Shown: piece after piece, positions 14,487-21,931 of the stretch | How the letters are laid out: every line of letters starts with the position of its first letter | Numbering within the stretch: the first letter of the stretch is position 1 | Assembly: GCA_003452185.1 (NCBI GenBank) | Contig: DMJJ01000009.1 | Span: forward strand, 1-23,871 | Origin: Verrucomicrobiales bacterium | GTDB taxonomy: Bacteria; Verrucomicrobiota; Verrucomicrobiia; Limisphaerales; UBA11320 | DNA length: 23,871 bases | Direction of reading: 5' to 3' | The notes under the pieces: generated by a model | Databases searched by the model: none | Seen by the model: the letters and a program-made list of their open reading frames with translations, nothing else | Told to the model about the DNA's origin: nothing | Translations under genes and position numbers: made by a program

Positions 14487-15254
14487 TCACTTGCGGGCCG
14501 TGCCCCATCGGCGGTGCATGAAGTTCTCGAACGGCGAGAACATGATCTTGTCCGCCAGCAGCCCGATCACGACGATCACGAGCATGATCCCGACCACGGC
14601 CGCCATGTCGTGGAGCTCCCGGCCGTAGTGGAGGAGATGCCCGAGGCCGAAGCCGGTCATGATGGTGATGTAGATCTCGGCGGCCATGAGGGATCGCCAG
14701 GCGAAGGCCCATCCCTGCTTCATCCCGCTGACGATGAACGGCAGGGAGGCGGGGAGCACCACGGCGTACCAGGTGTGAAGCCCCTGCGACCCCATGGTGC
14801 GGGCGGCCCGAGCGTAGATCGGGGGGACGTTCGCTACCCCGGCGGAGGTGGCGAGCAGGACCGACCAGAGCGATCCCATCAGCACGATGAAGAACATGGC
14901 CGACTCCGTCTGCCCGAACCAGATCAAGGCCAGTGGGGCCCAGCAGACGCTCGGCAGGGTCTGAATCCCGAGAGCCACCAGCCCGAGGGTGTCGCGCAGG
15001 AACTGGAACCGGGCGTTGAGCAGGCCGAGGGGAAGCCCGGCCGCCACGCTCACAAGGTATCCAAGAAGCAGGCGCTTCAGGGTGACCCAGCTGGCATCGA
15101 GGAGAGTCCGATCCTCGATCGATGCCATGAAGTATCTCACCACGTCGGAGGGGGCCGGGATGAGGGGCGAGTCCCAGACCTTGCTCCGGATGGCGCATTC
15201 CCAGGCCAGGACCAGGAGCAGGAAGAACCCGATGGAGAAAGCGGCCCGTTTCAT
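14487..15254 (-). CDS. NitT/TauT-type ABC transporter permease
   Basis: A 255-residue inner-membrane permease of the SsuC/TauC/NrtB type, with about six hydrophobic spans starting with AFSIGFFLLLVLAWEC. The BPD_transp_1 EAA loop that contacts the ATPase lies around 148-177 (ARAARTMGSQGLHTWYAVVL, then PASLPFIVSG). Family strands such as PSVCWAPLALIWFG (101-114) and MKQGWAFAWRSLMAAE (178-193) are present. Its ATG overlaps the stop of the ATPase gene as ATGA. Together with the neighbouring binding protein and ATPase it forms a complete importer for a small anion such as a sulfonate, taurine or nitrate; the substrate cannot be told from the permease alone. Confidence 0.95.
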   Translation of the reverse strand: MKRAAFSIGFFLLLVLAWECAIRSKVWDSPLIPAPSDVVRYFMASIEDRTLLDASWVTLKRLLLGYLVSVAAGLPLGLLNARFQFLRDTLGLVALGIQTLPSVCWAPLALIWFGQTESAMFFIVLMGSLWSVLLATSAGVANVPPIYARAARTMGSQGLHTWYAVVLPASLPFIVSGMKQGWAFAWRSLMAAEIYITIMTGFGLGHLLHYGRELHDMAAVVGIMLVIVVIGLLADKIMFSPFENFMHRRWGTARK

Positions 15255-16063
15255 TCCTGCACCTCCGCGGGATCGGGCTTCAGATGCCTCTTCAGCGCCT
15301 TCATGATCAGGGTGGCGTGGCTCGCCAGGTCGACGCTGTTGATGTCCCGGGGGCGGGGCAGCTTGATCTCGAACTGCTCCTGCACCCGTCCCGGGTGGGG
15401 AGAGAAAAGGATCACCCGGTCCCCGAGGCAGACGGCCTCACGGACGTTGTGGGTCACGAAGACGATAGTCTTGTTCCGCTTCATCCAGATCTCCTGGATG
15501 TCGCCATAGAGCTGCTCGCGGGTCATGGCATCCAGGGCGGCGAACGGCTCGTCCATCAAGAGCAGCCGCGGGTTGGGAGCCAGGGCCCGGGCCAGGGCCA
15601 CGCGCTGTTTCATCCCTCCCGAGAGCTCGTGCACATTGGCATGGATGAACTTCTCGAGCCCCACCAGGGTGAGGTAGAAGCGGGCCATCTCGACGCGCTC
15701 CTTCGGCTTGAGGCCCGGCTTGAGCTTGAGGCCGAAGAGAACATTCCCCAGGACGTCGAGCCACGGGAAGAGGGCCGACTCCTGGAACATCATCATCCGC
15801 TCGCTCCCGGGGCCCGCCACCCGGCGTCCATCGGCGTGCACCTCCCCTTCATCCGGCATCTCAAGGCCGGCGATGATGTTCAGGAGCGTCGACTTGCCGC
15901 AGCCGCTCGGCCCGACCAGGCAGACAAACTCCCCCTCGCGGATGTTGAGGCTGATCCGGTCGAGCGCCGTCACGGATCCCCGGCTCGTCTTGAAGCGCTT
16001 CGTCACCTGGTCGATGACAAGCTTCTCCGGGGGGGCATTCTCGATCGGGGGACCGGGGTTCAT
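15251..16063 (-). CDS. NitT/TauT-type ABC transporter ATP-binding protein
   Basis: A 270-residue ATPase of the SsuB/TauB/NrtD type. Motifs are Walker A GPSGCGKST (51-59), Q-loop Gln94 in MMFQESALFPWLDVLGN, signature LSGGM (147-151), Walker B LLLMDEP (167-173), D-loop ALD and His205 of the H-loop (VFVTHNVREAV). The start is ATG 16063; the frame is open further upstream, but that part is antisense-free sequence belonging to the binding-protein gene. The stop overlaps the permease start, and the ATG overlaps the stop of the binding protein, so the three genes are read as one coupled unit. It energises import by the membrane complex. Confidence 0.96.
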   Translation of the reverse strand: MNPGPPIENAPPEKLVIDQVTKRFKTSRGSVTALDRISLNIREGEFVCLVGPSGCGKSTLLNIIAGLEMPDEGEVHADGRRVAGPGSERMMMFQESALFPWLDVLGNVLFGLKLKPGLKPKERVEMARFYLTLVGLEKFIHANVHELSGGMKQRVALARALAPNPRLLLMDEPFAALDAMTREQLYGDIQEIWMKRNKTIVFVTHNVREAVCLGDRVILFSPHPGRVQEQFEIKLPRPRDINSVDLASHATLIMKALKRHLKPDPAEVQE

Positions 16064-17112
16064 GGCTCGATCCTCGGCTTTCCCTTCTCCGCAAGCACGT
16101 CGTTGAGGATCCCGAGCTGGTAGATGCGGGAGAGATCCGGGGCCTGGCGGTAGAATCCAACCTTGCGGGCGGCCTCGGCCGACCTCACGAGCGACGGCTT
16201 GATGGGGTCGACCGTGAACTCGAGCCGCTTCCAGGCCTCCTTGAGGACCTCGGGACTCATCCCCTTGCGGGTCTCCTCCTTGAACTCCCGGTTGAAGATC
16301 TCCTGGGCCTCGGCCGGATGGGACGTGATCCACTCGGTGAGCTCAAGGTGGGCTGCCAGGAACTTCTTCAGGAGGCCCGGCTGACGATCAAGGAGCTCTG
16401 CCGTGCTCACCAGGTGCGTGGTGGTGTAGCGTCCCGCGGTCTCCTTCCAGAGGGAGCCTTCCTCGAGATAGACCCGTCCCTTCCCCTCTCGGACCAGCCG
16501 CGTGACCCAGGGCTCGACCGTCCAGACGGCGTCGAGCTCCTTCTTTTCAAACAGCGTGAGCTGGTCGGGATTGGCGGTCGGGATGACGAGCGCATCCCCT
16601 CCGGTCATGGTGACCCGGAGTCCCGTCGAGATGAGCCAGGCCCGCGCGGCCACATCCTGGGTGTTGCCCAGCTGGGGGGTGGCCACCTTTTTTCCACGAA
16701 AGTCAGAGTCGGAGCGGATCGGCCCATCTCCCTGAACCACCAGGGCCGCGCCGCCGCTGCAGGCCCCGGCCACCACGCGAACCTCCTTACCGCCGGTGCG
16801 GAGGTGGGCGTTCAGGGTGGGGGAGACCCCCACGTAGGTGAGATCGATGGACTTGGTCAGGATCGCCTCCATCGCGCTCGGCCCGGCGTTGTACGTGAAC
16901 CATTGGATTGTGACCCCGGCGCCGAGGCGCGACTCGAACCACCCGTTGCCGGCGCGGGCCATCCCGCGGGCCACCAAGGCCTGCGCATGGGTGATGTTGG
17001 GGAAGTGGCCCACCCGCAGGACCACGGGCTCCGGGGCCGAGGCGGCACGCAAGGCCCCCCCCAGGAGGGAGAGCAACGCGACGATCAACGTCTGGCTGTA
17101 CTTGGCAGTCAT
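16060..17112 (-). CDS. NitT/TauT-type ABC transporter substrate-binding protein
   Basis: A 350-residue exported binding protein. The signal peptide is MTAKYSQTLIVALLSLLGG followed by ALRAASA. The mature part begins PVVLRVGHFPNITHAQALVA, typical of SsuA/TauA/NrtA proteins. Other family segments are FTYNAGPSAMEAILTKSIDL, YVGVSPTLNAHLRTGG, VVAGACSGGAALVV, GKKVATPQLGNTQDVAARAWL and DAVWTVEPWVTRLV. The set most resembles aliphatic sulfonate binding proteins, but taurine, nitrate or thiamine-precursor ligands cannot be excluded by eye. ATG 17112 is chosen because it opens the signal peptide. A weak promoter-like pair, TTGTTG (17178-17173) and TAGGCT (17156-17151), lies upstream in the divergent gap shared with the EamA gene. 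Confidence 0.94.
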   Translation of the reverse strand: MTAKYSQTLIVALLSLLGGALRAASAPEPVVLRVGHFPNITHAQALVARGMARAGNGWFESRLGAGVTIQWFTYNAGPSAMEAILTKSIDLTYVGVSPTLNAHLRTGGKEVRVVAGACSGGAALVVQGDGPIRSDSDFRGKKVATPQLGNTQDVAARAWLISTGLRVTMTGGDALVIPTANPDQLTLFEKKELDAVWTVEPWVTRLVREGKGRVYLEEGSLWKETAGRYTTTHLVSTAELLDRQPGLLKKFLAAHLELTEWITSHPAEAQEIFNREFKEETRKGMSPEVLKEAWKRLEFTVDPIKPSLVRSAEAARKVGFYRQAPDLSRIYQLGILNDVLAEKGKPRIEP

Positions 17113-17198
17113 GGCGGGTCCCCGGGGGCGGCCCGTGGGACGAGGCCGAAAGCCTAGTGGACTTGGGCGCAACAACAAGGGAAAGTTGCGGAGGGCCC

Positions 17199-18104
17199 AT
17201 GAAGCAATCCCACTTGATTTTGATGGTGCTGTTCAACGTGTTTTGGGCGGGGATCCTCTCGATCAACGTCCACCTTGCGCAGCACCTGGAGTACACGAGC
17301 ATCGTGACCCTCCGGTTCGGCCTCTCCGCAGCCCTCGGCCTGGCCCTCTGGCGATGGCTTCCCGGGCCGGCACCCCGCGGCCCGGCCCTCATCCGCACCT
17401 GCCTCATGGGGGTGATCGTCTTCTGCGGCGGCCACCGTCTCCAGGTGTTGGGGAACACCCTCGGGTCCGCAGGCAACGCCTCGGTCCTCATGGGCTTCGA
17501 GCCGGTCCTCACCTCGGTGGCTGCGGCCCTCTTCCTCCGGGAACATGTCCCCCTGAAACGGTGGGCCGGGTTTCTCCTCTGCCTCTCCGGCCTGGGGCTC
17601 CTCAACCGGATGTGGGCGCCCGACTTCCAGTGGGCCAGCCTGGGCGCCAGCCTCATCTTCATCTCGTCGTTCCTCTGCGAGGCGGTCTACTCGATCCTCG
17701 GGAAACCCCTGGGACAAAGCGCCAGCCCGTACAAGGTCGTTGCCCTGAGCCTGCTGTCCGGCACGATCGCGAACCTCCTCATCGACGGACGACACACCCT
17801 GGCGGAGGCAACGGCCATGCCGGCCTACTACTGGCTTCTCTTCCTTTACACGGGGGCCCTCTGCACCGTGGCGGGATATGCCCTCTGGATGATCGTGATC
17901 GGGGAGGCTCCCGTGAACCTCGTGGCGCTCACGATCTTCGTCCAGCCAGTGGCCGGGGTGGCGATCGCGATGCTCTTCCTCAACGAGACGCTCCACTGGG
18001 GCCATCTCTGGGGTACGGTGGCCGTGGGGGCGGGGCTCGTGGTGGGGTTCGTCGGAGAGGGCCAGCGAAGGACCCCGCCCCGGGAGACTTCCCCGGCCGC
18101 CTGA
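17199..18104 (+). CDS. EamA/DMT-family transporter
   Basis: A 301-residue inner-membrane protein with about ten hydrophobic helices arranged as two EamA halves, as in drug/metabolite transporters (RhaT/YdcZ/PecM-like exporters of amino acids and small metabolites). The first half begins MKQSHLILMVLFNVFWAGIL and includes GFEPVLTSVAAALFLREHV; the second half has APVNLVALTIFVQPVAGVAI and LFLNETLHWGHLWG. These PVxxxxxxxxLxE pairs are the family signature. ATG 17199 is supported by GGAGG nine bases upstream. The gene is divergent from the ABC importer and ends only 4 bp from the stop of the convergent secreted-protein gene. The substrate is unknown. Confidence 0.94.
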   Translation: MKQSHLILMVLFNVFWAGILSINVHLAQHLEYTSIVTLRFGLSAALGLALWRWLPGPAPRGPALIRTCLMGVIVFCGGHRLQVLGNTLGSAGNASVLMGFEPVLTSVAAALFLREHVPLKRWAGFLLCLSGLGLLNRMWAPDFQWASLGASLIFISSFLCEAVYSILGKPLGQSASPYKVVALSLLSGTIANLLIDGRHTLAEATAMPAYYWLLFLYTGALCTVAGYALWMIVIGEAPVNLVALTIFVQPVAGVAIAMLFLNETLHWGHLWGTVAVGAGLVVGFVGEGQRRTPPRETSPAA

Positions 18105-18108
18105 CCGG

Positions 18109-20070
18109 CTATTGCACCCGGAAGTATTGCCGGCCCGAGAGATGGGCCGCATCGAGGGCGTACGACTTCCCGTTCAACTCCCCGGCCGGCACCTCGGCCC
18201 AGGGGCCCTCCAGCTCGGCGGCGCGAAACAGCCGGCCGTCCCCGGTCCACGAAAGGGTCGCCCCTCCCCCTGCCCCTCCACTCACAATGTCGAGATGGGG
18301 CATGGAATAAAGGCCGACGTCGTCGATTCCCCAATACCAGCTGTCGGTTCCAGCGTGCGCGAACCGGAGCCGAACGGCCGGCTGGTTCGCCGCAGCAGGA
18401 AGCGGGAAGAACTCGACCCGCTTGGAGGTCACCGCATTGTCGTCATCACGTCCCTGGATGTAGGCCGCGAGCGACGGATCCAGGGGCGCCTGAATGAAGT
18501 CGCCGTACATCGTCCCCCGGGTCTCCCCGCTCGAGGGATCGACATACCTCGGGGTATCCGGCTGGGTGGCTGTCAGGGTCGCCAGCGCATCGATCTGGTT
18601 GTCAGCGTCGTAGCGGAGATCACCGGTATGGAGGAAATAGGCAACGGGCATCCAGGTGGCCCCCTGGTCGATGGAGTACTCCACGGCCGCCATGCTGTCC
18701 TGGTTCTGCTCCCAGAGGCTGTGGAAGCAGAGGGCGACGTCGCTCTTGCCCGTGAGATCGAAATCCCGGGTAAACACGGCGCCGTACTGGCCCGGTCCCG
18801 AGCGGTAGCCCGAGGTGTTGAAGAGGATGTTGCCGGAGGCGAGCTCCTTGACGAGGCTGCCGTTGACGGCATAGACGGGATTCGGGGTCAGCACCCGCTG
18901 ATAGTCCGAGGTGGTGACATGCCCCGTGTAGGAACGCAGGGGCTGGGTCAACCGGTGGCTGTCGATGACGGTCCACCCGTCGTAGGAGGCCGAGTTGAGA
19001 TCCTGAAGGTCGAAGTTCGAATCCAGGCCGGGGACGTAGGAGATCCCGCTCCACCCGTCGGGAAGCCTTCCCTCAGTCACCTCGGAGAACGTCTCGAGAA
19101 CGGCGGGGGGCGGGAGGGTGATGCTCTGGTAGGCCCGGACGGTGAACCCCACGCTGCTGGAGTAGGCGTGCGGGGTCCGCGCCACGTTGTCCAGGAACCG
19201 GAGCTCGAAGGAATGGGTCGACCCGGAGGGCAACAGCCGGGCGCTGCTGGCATAAGCGATGTCGTAACGCCCCGGGGAGGAGGTCACCACCGGAGTGACA
19301 GGCACGCCGTCGAGAAGGAGCGCGAAGGTGGAAGGGTTCACCTTCAGCACGCCATCCTGGACCGCTGCGGCGAAGAGGATCTCGGGAGAGGCCCCCGGCC
19401 CCGCGGCGGGGGAGGAGATCACCGCGACGGGCGCGGGTGGCACGACCGGGATCTGCGAGAAGAGGAGATCGTCGAGTGCGATGCTGTCCCCACGTCCATC
19501 GCCGCCCGTGCGAACCAGCCGCAGCACCACCGGCTGCCCCAGGGCCCCGGTGAACCCCACGTCCACCGGCGTCTTCGTCCCGTCACTCACCGCAGTGAGG
19601 CTGCTCCCGGCCAGCGGGTTTCCATCCAGGTCGAGAACGCTCCAGTCGTAGTCGTAGGTGGTCCCGCTCGTGTAGTACGGATGGAGGTTGAACGACTTGA
19701 TCACCACCCCGGCGCCGGGGACGGGGGTGAAGGTGATGTCAAACGCCTTGCCGATCGCCGCAGTGTCCATCTGGGCGGCGCTCCAGACGGAATCGACGTA
19801 GTACTGCCATTCCCCGGCGGGCGACCGGCTCCAGGTCAGGTCGATGCCCGGGGTCCCGGTCCCTGTCACCACCACCCCCTTGCTGCTGACCGCCGCCTTG
19901 TCGCCAAAGCTCTGGATCACGGCCGAGTTCTGCCCCTGTCCCGCCGGGAGCGAGGAAAAATCGAGCAGTGTGTCTCCACGGGCCGGGGAGGCGGTGGTGG
20001 CGGCGGCAGCCAGGGCCCCAAGGGAGAAGGCGGCCGATCCGGGGGAGGGAAGCCAAAAGAGCGGTTTCAT
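18109..20070 (-). CDS. Large secreted protein of unknown function
   Basis: A 653-residue exported protein that I cannot assign to a named family. It has an N-terminal signal (hydrophobic FSLGALAAAATTASPARG, about 15-32), then a region of beta-rich segments: GDTLLDFSSLPAG, FNLHPYYTSGTTYDYDWSVL and GDSIALDDLLFSQIP. A bacterial Ig-like or linker part follows (PVAVISSPAAGPGASPEI), then a second beta-rich region (ILFNTSGYRSGP; CFHSLWEQNQDSMAAVEYSI; DSWYWGIDDVGLYS) that looks like a MAM- or jelly-roll-type module. The end, SWTGDGRLFRAAELEGPWAE to YFRVQ, resembles C-termini of many verrucomicrobial exported proteins. Two AGGTTCG words one helical turn apart lie 41-58 bp upstream of its ATG. It follows the sulfotransferase gene by 91 bp. 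Confidence 0.85.
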   Translation of the reverse strand: MKPLFWLPSPGSAAFSLGALAAAATTASPARGDTLLDFSSLPAGQGQNSAVIQSFGDKAAVSSKGVVVTGTGTPGIDLTWSRSPAGEWQYYVDSVWSAAQMDTAAIGKAFDITFTPVPGAGVVIKSFNLHPYYTSGTTYDYDWSVLDLDGNPLAGSSLTAVSDGTKTPVDVGFTGALGQPVVLRLVRTGGDGRGDSIALDDLLFSQIPVVPPAPVAVISSPAAGPGASPEILFAAAVQDGVLKVNPSTFALLLDGVPVTPVVTSSPGRYDIAYASSARLLPSGSTHSFELRFLDNVARTPHAYSSSVGFTVRAYQSITLPPPAVLETFSEVTEGRLPDGWSGISYVPGLDSNFDLQDLNSASYDGWTVIDSHRLTQPLRSYTGHVTTSDYQRVLTPNPVYAVNGSLVKELASGNILFNTSGYRSGPGQYGAVFTRDFDLTGKSDVALCFHSLWEQNQDSMAAVEYSIDQGATWMPVAYFLHTGDLRYDADNQIDALATLTATQPDTPRYVDPSSGETRGTMYGDFIQAPLDPSLAAYIQGRDDDNAVTSKRVEFFPLPAAANQPAVRLRFAHAGTDSWYWGIDDVGLYSMPHLDIVSGGAGGGATLSWTGDGRLFRAAELEGPWAEVPAGELNGKSYALDAAHLSGRQYFRVQ

Positions 20071-20161
20071 AGGTCGAACGAAAACGGGACGGGGCCACTG
20101 CGGGTTGCATCGAACCTAGGCCGAACCTGAAGACAGGGCAACCCCCAAGTGCGCCGCTCCA

Positions 20162-21763
20162 TCACGCGAGCCCATCCGGCCCATACCCGAGATGATCAAG
20201 GAGGGGTTGGATCGGCCCGAGATGCGGCTCCAGATGCCCGGCATACCGTTTCCACCGACCGACGGCCCGCGCATGGATCGGCTGGGTGACGTCGGCATAG
20301 GTGGGGGACTTCACCCACCGGCCCCGGGCACGGCCCGTGTGGTCCAGGACACGCGGATCCCAGGGGAGTCCGAGAAACGAAAGAATCCCCGCCGCCCCCG
20401 CCCCCGGATCCCGGATAAACTCCTCGTAGTGAACCTGCCGCCACGGGTTGCCCAGCCGGGGCCGCAGAGCGAGGAGAAAGCTCATCGCGTCCCGGTACTG
20501 GGCGACGGTCCGATCCAGGGTGAGATAGGCCGAGCTCACCGGGTTCAGGGGAAGGGGTTGCATGAAACAGCTCAGGATCACATCCCGGGGATCCCGGATC
20601 ATGAAAAGCAGCCGAGCCTCGGGGAAGATCCGCGCCAGGGGAAGGAGCAGGATGGTGAACGCGGGGTTCTTGTCCAGAAGGAGCCGCCCCCCAAGCGGTC
20701 CCTCCAAAAAGCGCTCCATCCCCCCGACATAACGCTCCCGCGCCGCGCGCAATGCCGGAGGATCCACCCGGTCAAGCAGCTCCGCAACCCCCAGCCGCGG
20801 ATCCTCTCCCCAGGTCAGGGGGAGATAGGCCTCGTCGTGGAGGATCCGGGTCTCCTCGGCGCTCACCACCCCGGGATGGCTCTCGAGCACCTGCTCCAAC
20901 AACGTTGTGCCCGAGCGGGGATGTCCGCACAGGAGGGCCAGCCGCTGCTCGGCCCCCAGGCCGGGGAGGGATTCCCGCCACCGCCCCACCCCGAGGGTCT
21001 CCGACTGGGCGAGCATCCGCTCGGCCTCCCGTTGCACCCCCTGAAGCGCAGCCCACCAAGGCCCGGCTTGCGGGATGAGAAGTTGCTTCCCCTGGTGGAA
21101 GGCCTGCATCGCCTCGTCCCAGCGCCCCTGGAGATCGAGCACCTGCCCGAGCTCAACCCAAGCCCGGTAGCGGAGTTCCGCAGGCAGACGACGGTCCGCG
21201 ACGAGAACCCGCACATGGCCCTCGGCTCCCGTGAGATCCCCGCGTCGACGACGGACCCGGGCTTCCAAAAACGCCCCCCCGGGGTGCCCCGGGGCCCGGG
21301 CCCGAATCCGCTCCAACACCTCCTCGGCTCCCTCCAGCTCATGCCGATGCTCCCGGATCTCCCCCGTCAGCAGGAGCGCCCCGGGGTGGGCGGGATCGAG
21401 TCGCAGGGCCTCCTCCAACAGCGCGAGGGCCTCGTCGGCCCTCCCCACCTGATGCCAGTAAACCGCGGCCTGGAATCGCACCGGGAGGGAACCCGGGGCC
21501 AGGGTGCAGGCCTTGTGCATCCATTCCCGGGCCTCGGCGTAGCGGGCCCGCGTGGCCAGCGCCTTTCCGAGCCCCAGGCAGATCTCGGGATTCAGGGGGT
21601 CGCAGGCGGCGGCGGACTCGAGCCGGCGCACCGCCTCGTCGAATCGCCCCTCCTGCCAGAGCCGACGCGACTCCCCAGCCAGCCCAACGGCCCGGTCACG
21701 ACCCTCGGTCCCGGAGGATGGGAGGCTGGCGTCCATCGGCAGGCACCCCACCACATCCGGCAT
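20162..21763 (-). CDS. TPR-repeat sulfotransferase
   Basis: A 533-residue protein with tetratricopeptide repeats at about 25-225 (units such as GRFDEAVRRLESAAACDPLN, ARYAEAREWMHKACTLAPG, GRADEALALLEEALRLDPAH) followed by a sulfotransferase domain from about 272. The PAPS 5'-phosphosulfate loop is GHPRSGTTLLEQ (280-291), the 3'-phosphate site is RDPRDVILS (390-398), and a C-terminal substrate/PAPS lid is TQPIHARAVGRWKRYAG (493-509). It should transfer sulfate from PAPS to a sugar, lipid or protein; the TPR part probably binds the acceptor or a partner. ATG 21763 has GAGG four bases upstream. It lies just before a secreted protein gene and divergent from the AsmA-like gene. No PAPS-synthesis gene is in the window. 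Confidence 0.95.
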   Translation of the reverse strand: MPDVVGCLPMDASLPSSGTEGRDRAVGLAGESRRLWQEGRFDEAVRRLESAAACDPLNPEICLGLGKALATRARYAEAREWMHKACTLAPGSLPVRFQAAVYWHQVGRADEALALLEEALRLDPAHPGALLLTGEIREHRHELEGAEEVLERIRARAPGHPGGAFLEARVRRRRGDLTGAEGHVRVLVADRRLPAELRYRAWVELGQVLDLQGRWDEAMQAFHQGKQLLIPQAGPWWAALQGVQREAERMLAQSETLGVGRWRESLPGLGAEQRLALLCGHPRSGTTLLEQVLESHPGVVSAEETRILHDEAYLPLTWGEDPRLGVAELLDRVDPPALRAARERYVGGMERFLEGPLGGRLLLDKNPAFTILLLPLARIFPEARLLFMIRDPRDVILSCFMQPLPLNPVSSAYLTLDRTVAQYRDAMSFLLALRPRLGNPWRQVHYEEFIRDPGAGAAGILSFLGLPWDPRVLDHTGRARGRWVKSPTYADVTQPIHARAVGRWKRYAGHLEPHLGPIQPLLDHLGYGPDGLA

Positions 21764-21931
21764 CGTTCCTCAATCCGATTCGGGGAGGGGCGCGTGGAGT
21801 GCGGCATTGACTTGCCCCCGGTGCCCACCATTTTAGGCGCTCACCGGGTGCAAGGCCGACCCGCCGCCCGCTGCCCCCCCCCGCGCCGGGTGGGCGGGGG
21901 CGGCGAGCCGGCCCTCCCGGATGACAACTTT

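Noticed and set aside
18112..20130. A 672-residue open frame on the plus strand
   Set aside because: It is antisense to the secreted protein gene; composition is Gly/Arg/Pro-rich without any recognisable domain.
21807..21836. Promoter of the AsmA-like gene (TTGACT with TTTTAG)
   Set aside because: The -10 match is poor and spacing is 18 bp; not strong enough to list.
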